DNA of 64,000 bases from Bacteroidales bacterium. Lineage in GTDB: Bacteria; Bacteroidota; Bacteroidia; Bacteroidales; UBA3824. Numbering within the stretch: the stretch's first letter is position 1; every line of letters starts with the position of its first letter. The notes below the pieces were generated by a model. It saw nothing but the letters and a program-made list of their open reading frames with translations. It did no database searches and was not told the DNA's origin. Shown one piece after another: positions 26,236-34,882 of this stretch. Both the position numbers and the translations under genes were made by a program. The stretch lies in the NCBI GenBank assembly GCA_016293845.1, contig JAEDDH010000003.1:62001-126000 (forward strand), read 5' to 3'.

Positions 26236-26397
26236 ACAAAAATATCGTCCTCTAGACGATAATATCAACAAATAAATCACTTTGAAAAGACATTCCCATT
26301 TCCTTATATAATATATAGAGTTAGCACATAATGTAGAAATATGTGTTTTATAGAAAAAAAAGCATAAAGCCTCTTGATTTTTATAAAAAAGAATTGG

Positions 26398-26405
26398 TAT
26401 ATTTG
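26398..26405 (+). promoter_or_regulatory. -7 box candidate for the structured RNA
   Basis: TATATTTG matches TAnnTTTG exactly and lies about 70 bases upstream of the paired region. The -33 side is weak (a TTG near 26374). The transcript start, and so the RNA's 5' end, is not fixed by this. Confidence 0.35.
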
Positions 26406-26474
26406 GATTCAAGAAATTTAAACTATTTTGCCTATGCAATAAAAGACAAACTATAAACAACAATATTAACAAAA

Positions 26475-26662
26475 CACTTATTCGGTATATGTGAGAATCT
26501 GGACAATTTTTACGAGAATATCCGAATAGGTGCGGTTTAGGTTCACGTCCTATGTGAGATTATATCTTTGGGCGTGGACTATTTCGCACTTATTTATTCT
26601 CGAGGCAGTCCAGAGCCATCACATAGATAAGTGAATCGCGGAATAGTCCAACGCCTTTTTTT
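26475..26662 (+). ncRNA. rod-shaped structured RNA, 6S RNA-like
   Basis: Six nested pairings close one long rod of about 160 bases: 26475-26481 with 26627-26633, 26488-26494 with 26619-26625, 26498-26504 with 26608-26614, 26513-26520 with 26595-26602, 26525-26534 with 26585-26594 (G-U pairs included, with a 4-base bulge before it), and 26541-26550 with 26570-26579. Internal loops alternate with helices as in 6S RNA, which mimics an open promoter and binds RNA polymerase. A second fold is possible: 26570-26587 pairs with 26638-26655, immediately followed by T7 (26656-26662), a terminator. The two folds exclude each other. No protein frame fits the stretch. The fold is seen directly; the 6S identity (possibly the Bacteroidales-1 type) is inference. 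Confidence 0.6.
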
Positions 26663-26723
26663 ATGGGCATTACTAATGATATGTAGACATAAAAACTGAA
26701 TATCTCACAATAAAAAAAAACAA

Positions 26724-27676
26724 ATGGCAAAAAAAATTGAACACAAGACTTGGCAAAAAGCATTACGCATTACAATGATTTTTGCTACTATTATAGTGGT
26801 GATATATGGCATTGTAGCGTTCTTTATTGACAGAATAGCACGCAAAAAAATGTCCCATTTTTCTGTGGAACGGTATGTAGAACAGACTCCAAAATTTGTC
26901 TTTAAGACAATAACCTTTTACAAGTATATTGCTTACGGAAAGCCTGACGGAACAAACACCTTTTTAGACAAATTGGATATATATCATATTTCCGGTTCTG
27001 CCGACTTGTATATAGATATGCAATATCTTACGATGGATAGTTCCAAAACTGACTATCTCAACAAAGAACTATATTTGATTTATAATAGTCCTACCGAGAT
27101 TCCAATAGGCGTTAATGTGAACATTCCAGCAGACAAATGTATAAACGTAGAAACAATAAAGCCGAAAGTTATCAGTAAAGCAGAGGCTACAGAGGTCGCA
27201 ACAAGCGTATCAGAAGTTACCAAAGACATCGGATCATTTATAGGCGGTGTTTTCGGTGCAAATTAGGAATTATGTTAGGAGGTGAAGTAGGTGAGGCTGC
27301 AGGAAAAATAATATCTCCTCCCGTTCTCAAATGCTCAGCCGGAGCAATTGGAGCAATAGCCGGAGGAGGGTTAGGCGCAATTACAGGAAGTCATTACGGA
27401 GGTAAAATTGGAGAAAAAATGGGGTTCGTAATAACTCAAAATCTATTAACAGGTTTTCACCTTACCACAGGATACGGTGCTGGAGAAAAAGAACAGATTT
27501 TGGCAAATGCAGAAGCGTTGATAGCAATTGAATTAGCAGGTGGAGACAAACTAAACGAACCAGATTTCAACAACCAACTACAAATCTATTATCAAAAAGA
27601 GTGTAAAAAGTCAATCGAGATTGCAATGAAGAATTTTGGTTGGCAAAAAGTCAATATTGAATTTAAATACAAATAA
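26724..27676 (+). pseudogene. DUF4230-like membrane protein, frameshifted
   Basis: Two frames join into one protein of about 317 residues. The first (26724-27266) has a membrane anchor (ALRITMIFATIIVVIYGIVAFFI), then a soluble beta-rich region, and ends GSFIGGVFGAN. The second (27272-27676) starts with a glycine-zipper membrane stretch (AGAIGAIAGGGLGAITGSHYGGKIGEKMG) and ends in a helix plus strand (SIEIAMKNFGWQKVNIEFKYK). Adding one base in the AAATTA near 27260 gives GAN-L-GIMLGGEVGEAAG without a stop, so a single-base loss is the likely cause. The arrangement resembles DUF4230 proteins, which are membrane-anchored and of unknown function. The next gene is a relative. Confidence 0.55.
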
Positions 27677-27678
27677 CT

Positions 27679-28242
27679 ATGGTAAAGAATATAAAATACT
27701 TAGGTATTCTGCTTTTGGTTTTGGCAAGCACAATAGCCATAACTATGATATTCAGCAAAGTATCACGCATTAACTTTGATTCGGTAATGACAGCCATTCT
27801 GTCAAAGATTCCATTAGTAAATAATTTAATAGAAATAGACTATAACACAGGTCTTTACAGCATAACGCAGATGGAAGTATCAGAAATGCGTACTGCAGTA
27901 TACAATGTAGACATTCTAATGTCAATTACTGCACCAGATTATTCGGGCGGACTAACTAGTTCGTACGTAAGGCAATATTTGGCAATTTATCCATACGTTG
28001 TAGAGGCTGGTATCAATATGAAAAACGTAAAAAGTGAGTCAACAGATGGTCTAACATTAGTAAATCTACCTTCACCAATAGTGACAATTTCTGATTTGGA
28101 CACAAAACGCGGCGTTACGGTCATTCGAGATACAGACATTCCTCCTGAATTGGTAACAATGATGAAAAAAACATTTGAAAAACGTGCAGTAATGCAGACA
28201 TTGTTAAAACCGCCAAAGATAAAGCAGCAAAGTATTTCATGA
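27679..28242 (+). CDS. DUF4230-like membrane-anchored protein, 3' end frameshifted
   Basis: 187 residues with an N-terminal anchor (YLGILLLVLASTIAITMIFS) and a soluble domain with YSITQMEVSEMRTAVYNVDILMSI and LVNLPSPIVTISDLD, matching the DUF4230 pattern. The last 15 codons (QTLLKPPKIKQQSIS) look out of frame. The frame used by the next gene, read back to 28197, continues as DIVKTAKDKAAKYFMNLFPREKFEFSF, the expected DUF4230 ending. A one-base loss between about 28176 and 28197 would explain this, in which case the two genes are one. The gene follows the broken paralogue by 2 bases. Confidence 0.6.
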   Translation: MVKNIKYLGILLLVLASTIAITMIFSKVSRINFDSVMTAILSKIPLVNNLIEIDYNTGLYSITQMEVSEMRTAVYNVDILMSITAPDYSGGLTSSYVRQYLAIYPYVVEAGINMKNVKSESTDGLTLVNLPSPIVTISDLDTKRGVTVIRDTDIPPELVTMMKKTFEKRAVMQTLLKPPKIKQQSIS

Positions 28243-29714
28243 ATTTATTTCCAAGGGAAAAATTTGAATTTAGTTTTGCTGATTCACCAGACTTATATGA
28301 TTCAGTAGGGTCCAACAAAACTCCAATAAATTTTGTATATCGCAAAAATGCCTTAGAACGCATCACCACGTTTAGCAACCGCCACCGCAAGATTCAAACA
28401 GACGAACAGAAGATTTACTTCAATCCTGTAGATATGTTCCTAAAAACTAAGGATGAGAAAGAGGTTAATCTATATTATAATTTTGATTCAGAGCGTACTA
28501 TCAGTTCTTTAAATAAATTTGTTACTGATATTATCACTCAAAATGCAAAAGAATCTACAGATTCAACAGATTGTTATTTTGTTAAATATATTGATTCTCA
28601 AATTCCTGAAACAAAAAAAATTACTACAATTTATTGGAATGAAGATAACGCCTTTAGTCCAGTATGCTTTACAACAAACAACAAACAATATTCCTTTATA
28701 TTAGAAGACGAGATTAGCGGTAGTGAAATATTCAAAGTGTATGGTGATTTGTTATATTTGGCTACATGTGGTATTGAACAAGATATTGTGAATACAAACT
28801 ATAATGAATATCTTCGCACATACGATGAAATAATCAACAATATTATAGGTAAAAATTATGTTTCTGCGAACCAAAAATTTGCTCATCTCAAAGAAATAAA
28901 AGCCAAAAATGGAGAAAACGAACTCAACTATGCAGAAAAAGATTTGCAGTCATTAATATCATTCTTTGCACAAAACGAATACGATTCGACAGGTTACAGT
29001 CATTTTGACAATCTTTTGAAATCAGCATACATATTTCAAAACAATTATAAAGAACAAATGACTCCAGAATTTCAAAAAATGGTATGCTCAAATTACAAAT
29101 CATTAGGACTCACCAAAACAGATTTAAACTATATGTTGGAGTATTTTTACAATCTAAAAACAACCTCAGAAAACGACAGAGCATTATACCGTAAGACATT
29201 AATTGAACAAGGGTATTACAACGACGAAATATTCAATTCACTATCTGGCACAGAATTTTGCAAATATCTATATAACATAATGAACTCATACGATAATAGC
29301 ATTTCCATTCAAGACAATAGCATAAGCAAAACAACACTTGTGGGCAAAGAAAAAGAAATAAGAAATGATATGTACAGTCAAATCAAAATCCAAGATTTTT
29401 TAAAACAACACAATTTATTATCAGACAAAGGAGTTGTTGTATGGTGCGTAGAACCAGATGGTGTATTCTTTAAAGATTATCCATTGATGCTGTTCTATAA
29501 AGATAAAATACTCTACATTCCTGATTATACTGAAACAAAGCCAGAATTTTATTCAGAGAGTTATACGCACATAGACCTTCATAAAGGAGGATTTGATATA
29601 AAGGAATATGGATCACAAGTACCAAAAGAATTATTAAATTACGATTTCAACAGTTATCAGATAACTATAGGTGGAAAAAAACATACAAACAAGGTTTTAT
29701 TTAAAACTATTTAA
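28239..29714 (+). CDS. large hypothetical protein, probably the continuation of the DUF4230-like gene
   Basis: 491 residues from ATG at 28239, which overlaps the previous stop by 4 bases. The first 25 residues complete the DUF4230-like domain if the frameshift near 28197 is repaired, so the original product may have been about 680 residues. The remainder is soluble, rich in N, Y, D and K, with helical stretches around residues 180-330 (LKEIKAKNGENELNYAEKDLQSLISFF) and no recognised motif. AT-rich codon use here differs from the core genes downstream, in keeping with an accessory locus. Function unknown. Confidence 0.5.
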   Translation: MNLFPREKFEFSFADSPDLYDSVGSNKTPINFVYRKNALERITTFSNRHRKIQTDEQKIYFNPVDMFLKTKDEKEVNLYYNFDSERTISSLNKFVTDIITQNAKESTDSTDCYFVKYIDSQIPETKKITTIYWNEDNAFSPVCFTTNNKQYSFILEDEISGSEIFKVYGDLLYLATCGIEQDIVNTNYNEYLRTYDEIINNIIGKNYVSANQKFAHLKEIKAKNGENELNYAEKDLQSLISFFAQNEYDSTGYSHFDNLLKSAYIFQNNYKEQMTPEFQKMVCSNYKSLGLTKTDLNYMLEYFYNLKTTSENDRALYRKTLIEQGYYNDEIFNSLSGTEFCKYLYNIMNSYDNSISIQDNSISKTTLVGKEKEIRNDMYSQIKIQDFLKQHNLLSDKGVVVWCVEPDGVFFKDYPLMLFYKDKILYIPDYTETKPEFYSESYTHIDLHKGGFDIKEYGSQVPKELLNYDFNSYQITIGGKKHTNKVLFKTI

Positions 29715-29847
29715 GAAATAAAAGATAGAAAACTCCGCTTTACACGTAGCAATCAATGGAGAGAAAGAATAGTAAATAAAATGCGTAACGAAATAATGAA
29801 TTATTGTCAAAGACCAATAGGTATATTGTAAAATAATCATCAACCAA

Positions 29848-29890
29848 TTATATCCCGCCAAAACAGCATCAAATTACCCTGTTTTGGCGG
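29848..29890. repeat. palindrome on the 3' side of the second ATPase gene
   Basis: CCGCCAAAACAG and CTGTTTTGGCGG form 12-bp arms around a short loop. The left half, 21 bases from 29848 to 29868, is identical to 31406-31426 on the other side of the ATPase gene. It may also act as the terminator of that gene. The remaining stretch 29715-29847 shows nothing recognisable. Confidence 0.7.
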
Positions 29891-29925
29891 AATATAAATT
29901 AATAAAAAATAAACTAAATACCTGA

Positions 29926-31341
29926 TTATAAAAACAAATCATCTAATTTTAAATCACCGCAAACTATCGAAAAATTTTGAGAATTGCGAACACCATAGGT
30001 AGTGATAAAAACTGTGTTTACGGCGTATTTTGTTTTAGTTTCTTCGATAAACAAAGATTCTCGGTCGCGAAGATGATTTTCATAATCACTGGTTATTACA
30101 TACTTATTTTTAGAGAATTTTATTTCGCAAAGATTGATAGTACGATCGGAACGTTCAATCACAAGGTCGATTTGAGCATCACGGTTTTTGCTACGCCAAG
30201 TGCCTGTGGATGTAAGAATACCTTCTATTCCCAAAGCACGTTTAATTTGTTCGGTATGCATCAGGCAGATAGTTTCAAACGTAAATCCCTGCCAAGCGGC
30301 AATAGAAGGCTTATCAAAAATTTTTTGCCAATAGTTAGATGGTTGGGCAGACTTGTTATAAATAAATTTGAAATAAAAAAGCGTGTACAAGTCGCACACT
30401 TTGTAAATACGATTTTTAACTCCGCCGTTAAACTTGTCGAACCCCTGAATAAAGTCGCAACGTTCGAGGTTTTCAAGAATTTTTGTCAATTCTGAGCCGC
30501 CAAAACCTGCCAATTCGGCTAATTCACTTCGAGTAAAGCCTTCCTGCCTTTGAATCAGAACCTTAATAACATTGATATAGCGGTCGTACTTATTAAAAAG
30601 AGTGGCAAAAAGTTGTTCAAATTCGGTGCGAAGAACAGCATTTTTAGAGGAGAAAAATAGCCTGTCAATATTTTGGGCGAGACTTTGGCTATTATCCAAA
30701 AGGCTATAATAAAACGGAACTCCACCCATAACCATATAACACTGAGCCACTTGATAAATATCCCATTTGCAGCCGTTGGCAATGAGATATTGGCGCGATT
30801 CTGCCAAGGTAAAGGGACGAAGATAAATTTGCATAGTAACTCGGTTGTAAAGTCCGCCTTGATTTTTGATAATGTTATCAATAATCCACGAAGTAGACGA
30901 ACCACACACTATGAGCATTATGTCATCACGGAGCGATGCCCACGAGTTCCAAAATTTTTCTAACGCAGGTACAAAATCTGAACGACGTGTATCAATCCAC
31001 GGCATTTCGTCGATAAATACAATTTTCTTAGACTTGCTCCGCTTTTTACTCAAAAGCACTTGCAACTGATTAAAAGCCTCGTTCCACGAATCAAGTTTAA
31101 TTTTAAACTTGCTTCCGCCATATTTTTGAAGGGCTACGGCAAAGTCGTCCAACTGAGGCTGTCGTTTATAATTGTGCAAACCTGTAAAAAAGAAGTCGAA
31201 TTTGTCGTGAAAAAAACTGCGGATTAAAAAAGTTTTACCAATTCGTCTACGTCCATAAACAACAACAAATTCGCTACGATTGCTAAGTTGGCAACGTTCA
31301 AGTTCTGACATTTCTCTCTGTCTTCCAATCAATTGTATCAT
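29926..31341 (-). CDS. AAA family ATPase with DUF234-type nuclease-like C-terminus
   Basis: 471 residues from MIQLIGRQREMSELER. Walker A GRRRIGKT lies at 30-37, Walker B IVFIDEMPW at 107-115, and a VCGSSTSW sensor-like motif follows; a winged-helix region then leads to a C-terminal PD-(D/E)XK-like motif, AQIDLVIERSDRTINLCEIKFSK, with D and E-x-K in place. This is the archaeal-type ATPase/DUF234 layout. The frame is open 40 codons further upstream, but those codons lie in the palindromes, so ATG at 31341 is chosen. Copies of one palindrome stand on both sides of the gene. Function of the family is unsettled; DNA- or RNA-directed ATPase with nuclease is likely. Confidence 0.82.
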   Translation of the reverse strand: MIQLIGRQREMSELERCQLSNRSEFVVVYGRRRIGKTFLIRSFFHDKFDFFFTGLHNYKRQPQLDDFAVALQKYGGSKFKIKLDSWNEAFNQLQVLLSKKRSKSKKIVFIDEMPWIDTRRSDFVPALEKFWNSWASLRDDIMLIVCGSSTSWIIDNIIKNQGGLYNRVTMQIYLRPFTLAESRQYLIANGCKWDIYQVAQCYMVMGGVPFYYSLLDNSQSLAQNIDRLFFSSKNAVLRTEFEQLFATLFNKYDRYINVIKVLIQRQEGFTRSELAELAGFGGSELTKILENLERCDFIQGFDKFNGGVKNRIYKVCDLYTLFYFKFIYNKSAQPSNYWQKIFDKPSIAAWQGFTFETICLMHTEQIKRALGIEGILTSTGTWRSKNRDAQIDLVIERSDRTINLCEIKFSKNKYVITSDYENHLRDRESLFIEETKTKYAVNTVFITTYGVRNSQNFSIVCGDLKLDDLFL

Positions 31342-31360
31342 AATATTAAAATTTATATAT

Positions 31361-31447
31361 CGCCAAAACAGTGCAAATATATACAGTTTTGGCGGAATAA
31401 AAAAATTATATCCCGCCAAAACAGCAAAAAAAAATCGTGTTTTGGCG
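31361..31447 (-). promoter_or_regulatory. paired palindromes overlapping the second ATPase promoter
   Basis: Palindrome A: CGCCAAAAC at 31361-31369 against GTTTTGGCG at 31386-31394. Palindrome B: CGCCAAAACA (31414-31423) against TGTTTTGGCG (31438-31447). A minus-strand TATATTTG at 31374-31381, an exact -7 box, lies in the loop of palindrome A, about 33 bases before the start codon. A protein bound to both arms would cover the promoter, and the transcript would begin inside the palindrome. Confidence 0.65.
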
Positions 31448-31537
31448 ATATATAAATACACAAAAAATGGGTTAACCAGTTGATTCCAACCGAATTAACC
31501 CATTTTTATATTTCGTAAAAATTTTATCAAAAATTCC

Positions 31538-33583
31538 CTACTTCACCTCGCAGCCGTTTTCGATTTCGGCGTCGGGTGCGCAGAGGTGGTAGCCTCCGTC
31601 GGCAGCAACGGCGCAGAGAATCATTCCTTGACTTTCGATGCCTTTGATTTTGCGGGGTTCAAGGTTGACTATCATCAGTATTTTAGTACCAATGATTTTT
31701 TCAGGGTCGTAATGCTCGGCAATGCCCGAAACCAAAGTGCGGGTGTCGATACCTGTATCAACTGTGAGTTTGAGCAACTTGGTGGTTTTGGCTACCTTTT
31801 CGGCGGCAATGATGGTGGCGGTGCGGATGTCGGCCTTGGTAAAGTCGTCGAAAGAGATATTCGGTTTTTGCGGAGCGGGCTTGAAGGCAGATTTTTGGTT
31901 TGCCAACTTGGTGGCGTTGAGTTTATCTACTTGAGCCTGCACAACCTCGTCGGTAATAGGTTCAAAAAGGAGCGCACTCTTGTTGAGTTTATGACCAGGA
32001 GCAATAAGTTCGCCCTTGCCGATTTCGTCCCAAGCCACAATTTTGTCGAGATTGAGGTACTCAATCAACTTAGAACTTGTGTGAGGAAGAAATGGTTCTA
32101 ACACAGTGGCAATAGCGGTGGTTATTTGAAGGTTTACATAAAGGATAGTCTTTACGCGTTCCATATCGGTTTTTGCCACCTTCCACGGCTCTTGCTCGGT
32201 GATGTATTTATTGCCGAAACGTCCGAGACCCATAGCATTGTTCAAAGCCTCGCGGAAGCGGTAAGCCTCGATACTGTTTTCGGTGTCAGTCTTGATTGTG
32301 GCTATCTGAGCAAGAGTGTTTTTGTCGTTTTCGGTAAGTTCGCCCGGTTGAGGAACAATGTTGTCGAAATATTTGGCAGTGAGCACCAAAGAGCGGTTAA
32401 CAAAGTTGCCGAGTACAGCCACAAGTTCGCTATTGTTGCGCTGTTGAAAATCTTTCCAAGTAAAATCGTTGTCCTTGGTTTCAGGAGCGTTAGCAGTTAA
32501 CACATAGCGGAGTACGTCTTGTTTGCCGGGGAAATCCTCGTTGTATTCGTGCAGCCAAACAGCCCAATTTCGCGAAGTGGAAATCTTGTCGTTTTCGAGA
32601 TTGAGAAACTCGTTGGCAGGAACATTGTCGGGAAGGATGTAAGTACCTTCGGCATCAAGAATTGCGGGGAACACAATGCAGTGGAAAACAATATTATCCT
32701 TGCCGATAAAGTGAACGAGTTTGGTGTCGGGACTTTTCCAATATTTTTCCCAATCTTTGGTAAGTTGCTTTGTAAAAGAGATATAGCCGATAGGAGCATC
32801 AAACCAAACATAGAGCACCTTGCCCTCGCCGCCTTCTACGGGAACGGGAATACCCCAATCGAGGTCGCGGCTTACGGCACGGGGTTGAAGACCTTGGTCG
32901 AGCCAACTCTTGCACTGTCCGTACACATTTACCTTCCAATTTTTATGATCTTGTAGAATCCATTTTTCGAGAAACTGCTGATATTTGTCGAGAGGCATAT
33001 ACCAATGCTTAGTCTCTTTTAGCTCGGGTTTGCTGCCTGAAATGGTGCTGCGGGGGTTCACAAGGTCGGTAGGATCGAGCGATGTACCGCATTTTTCGCA
33101 TTGGTCGCCGTAAGCGTCGGGATTGCCGCAGTGAGGACATGTTCCCATAATATAGCGGTCGGCAAGAAACTGATGAGCCTCTTCGTCGTAATATTGCTTG
33201 GTAGTTTTTTCTACAAAAATACCTTTGTTGTAGATGGTTTTGAAAATTTCTTGCGAGGTTTCGGTGTGCACGTCGCAACTTGTGCGCGAATATATGTCGA
33301 AACTAATTCCAAAATCTTCAAAAGCCTTTTTGTTGAGTTCGTGATATTTGTCAATAATTGCCTTGGGAGTAGTACCCTCCTTGCGGGCGCGCATAGTGAT
33401 AGCCACGCCGTGTTCGTCGCTACCGCAAACGTGAATCACATCGCGGCCACGCTGACGTTGGTATCTTACGTAAATATCTGAGGGAATGTACACTCCCGCC
33501 ATATGTCCAATGTGAATAGGACCGTTGGCGTATGGCAACGCCGATGTAACAAGTATCCTTTTATATTCTTTGTTTTCTGCCAT
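31538..33583 (-). CDS. metG: methionyl-tRNA synthetase
   Basis: A 681-residue class I synthetase. The HIGH motif PIHIGHMAG is at about residues 21-29, the zinc knuckle TCPHCGNPDAYGDQCEKCG near 150-170, and the KMSKS-type motif appears as KISTS in NLENDKISTSRNW. The C-terminal 110 residues are the tRNA-binding OB-fold (DFTKADIRTATIIAAEKVAKTTKLLKL, VNLEPRKIKGIESQGMIL), giving the long homodimeric form typical of Bacteroidota. The divergent gene is manC, and the 121-base gap holds promoters for both. Confidence 0.97.
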   Translation of the reverse strand: MAENKEYKRILVTSALPYANGPIHIGHMAGVYIPSDIYVRYQRQRGRDVIHVCGSDEHGVAITMRARKEGTTPKAIIDKYHELNKKAFEDFGISFDIYSRTSCDVHTETSQEIFKTIYNKGIFVEKTTKQYYDEEAHQFLADRYIMGTCPHCGNPDAYGDQCEKCGTSLDPTDLVNPRSTISGSKPELKETKHWYMPLDKYQQFLEKWILQDHKNWKVNVYGQCKSWLDQGLQPRAVSRDLDWGIPVPVEGGEGKVLYVWFDAPIGYISFTKQLTKDWEKYWKSPDTKLVHFIGKDNIVFHCIVFPAILDAEGTYILPDNVPANEFLNLENDKISTSRNWAVWLHEYNEDFPGKQDVLRYVLTANAPETKDNDFTWKDFQQRNNSELVAVLGNFVNRSLVLTAKYFDNIVPQPGELTENDKNTLAQIATIKTDTENSIEAYRFREALNNAMGLGRFGNKYITEQEPWKVAKTDMERVKTILYVNLQITTAIATVLEPFLPHTSSKLIEYLNLDKIVAWDEIGKGELIAPGHKLNKSALLFEPITDEVVQAQVDKLNATKLANQKSAFKPAPQKPNISFDDFTKADIRTATIIAAEKVAKTTKLLKLTVDTGIDTRTLVSGIAEHYDPEKIIGTKILMIVNLEPRKIKGIESQGMILCAVAADGGYHLCAPDAEIENGCEVK

Positions 33584-33651
33584 ATTGTTTGTATTTTATC
33601 TAAATTCTGTTTGAGACTGCAAAGATACATTTTTTTTAGATTAAAAAATTG

Positions 33652-33682
33652 TTTGCAATAATATTTATTTGACTTACTTTTG
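33652..33682 (+). promoter_or_regulatory. manC promoter
   Basis: TTTG (33652-33655), 19 bases, TACTTTTG (33675-33682), an exact Bacteroidota-type promoter 22 bases before the start codon. A minus-strand TATCTTTG (33620-33627) is the likely -7 box for metG. Confidence 0.65.
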
Positions 33683-33704
33683 CAAAAAATAAAACAGAAA
33701 AAAA

Positions 33705-34811
33705 ATGGACAATCTTGACTCCAACAATTATTGCGTGATAATGGCAGGCGGAATCGGAAGCCGTTTTTGGCCACGCAGCCGCACCAATTATCCCAAACAG
33801 TTTTTAGACATACTCGGCACTGGCCGCACGCTTATACAGCAAACTTGGGACAGATTTTTGAAAATCTGCCGCCCCGAAAATATTTTTGTAGTAACCGGCG
33901 AAATTTACGAAAACCTTATAAAAGAGCAACTTCCCGATATTCGTCCCGAGAATATTCTTCTTGAACCGCTCCGCCGCAACACTGCGCCCTGCATCGCATA
34001 CGCTTGCTACAAAATTATGGACATCAACCCCGATGCCAACATTGTGGTGTCGCCAAGCGATCATTTTATCGGCGACCAAACACAATTTGTAAACACTATT
34101 AATATAGGATTGAATTTTACAAAAAAATCCGACTGCCTGCTCACCCTCGGCATAATGCCAACTCGTCCCGAAACAGGCTACGGATATATTCAAATAGATG
34201 TGGCTGCCGACGAGGCGCTTTCTACCCAAAAAGACATTCTCAAAGTAAAAACCTTTACCGAAAAGCCTGAATTAGAGATGGCTAAGGTGTTTTTGGAGAG
34301 CAAAGAGTTTTATTGGAACTCAGGCATTTTTATTTGGAACGTTAAGAGCATAGTGCTTGCATTTCAGCAACTTTTGCCCGAAATCGACACAATGTTCAAC
34401 AGCGGATTCGGCATCTACAACACACCGCAAGAGCGCGACTTTATCAACCGCATTTACCCCGAATGCACGTCAATATCAATTGATTACGGCATTATGGAAA
34501 ATTACCCCAACGTGTATGTTATCCCTGCCAAGTTTCTTTGGAGCGACCTCGGCACTTGGGGATCGCTCTACGAAAACTCAAAACGCGACCGCGACGGCAA
34601 CGTTTCGGTGGGCAAAAACATCTTTGTGCGCAATTCGTCGGGATGTATTGTCTGCAGCAGCGACGCCAAAATTATGGTTATCGACGGTCTCAAAGACTAC
34701 ATCGTGGCAGAGAGCGACGGAATGATACTGATAATGCCCCTCAAAGACGAACAAAACATCAAGCAGGTGGTAAACAAAGTAAAAATCTCGTTGGGCGACG
34801 ATTTTGTTTAG
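33705..34811 (+). CDS. manC: mannose-1-phosphate guanylyltransferase
   Basis: A 368-residue nucleotidyltransferase starting with the GT-A signature MAGGIGSRFWPRSRTNYPKQFLDI (residues 13-36), then LEPLRRNTAPCIAYA and SPSDHFI, with FTEKPELEMAKVFLESKEFYWNSGIFIW further on. It makes GDP-mannose from mannose-1-phosphate and GTP for glycan and capsule synthesis. Only the pyrophosphorylase domain is present, with no isomerase fusion, the usual form in Bacteroidota. Followed 71 bases later by a coiled-coil protein gene. Confidence 0.93.
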   Translation: MDNLDSNNYCVIMAGGIGSRFWPRSRTNYPKQFLDILGTGRTLIQQTWDRFLKICRPENIFVVTGEIYENLIKEQLPDIRPENILLEPLRRNTAPCIAYACYKIMDINPDANIVVSPSDHFIGDQTQFVNTINIGLNFTKKSDCLLTLGIMPTRPETGYGYIQIDVAADEALSTQKDILKVKTFTEKPELEMAKVFLESKEFYWNSGIFIWNVKSIVLAFQQLLPEIDTMFNSGFGIYNTPQERDFINRIYPECTSISIDYGIMENYPNVYVIPAKFLWSDLGTWGSLYENSKRDRDGNVSVGKNIFVRNSSGCIVCSSDAKIMVIDGLKDYIVAESDGMILIMPLKDEQNIKQVVNKVKISLGDDFV

Positions 34812-34882
34812 AAAAATTAATTTTTTTGAATAGCAAATTAAATGTATTTTTGCCGCAACTTTATATATATTAACTATTAATT

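Noticed and set aside
26194..26472. A 92-residue minus-strand reading frame upstream of the structured RNA
   Set aside because: Low-complexity composition, it reads through a hairpin and the promoter region, and has no family resemblance.
28150..28200. Programmed -1 frameshifting at the A7 run near 28164
   Set aside because: Shifting there in either direction meets a stop at once, so the change of frame must lie further downstream and is better explained by a one-base loss.
31342..31461. N-terminal extension of the second AAA ATPase
   Set aside because: The codons lie in the palindromes and promoter, and the family N-terminus begins at 31341.
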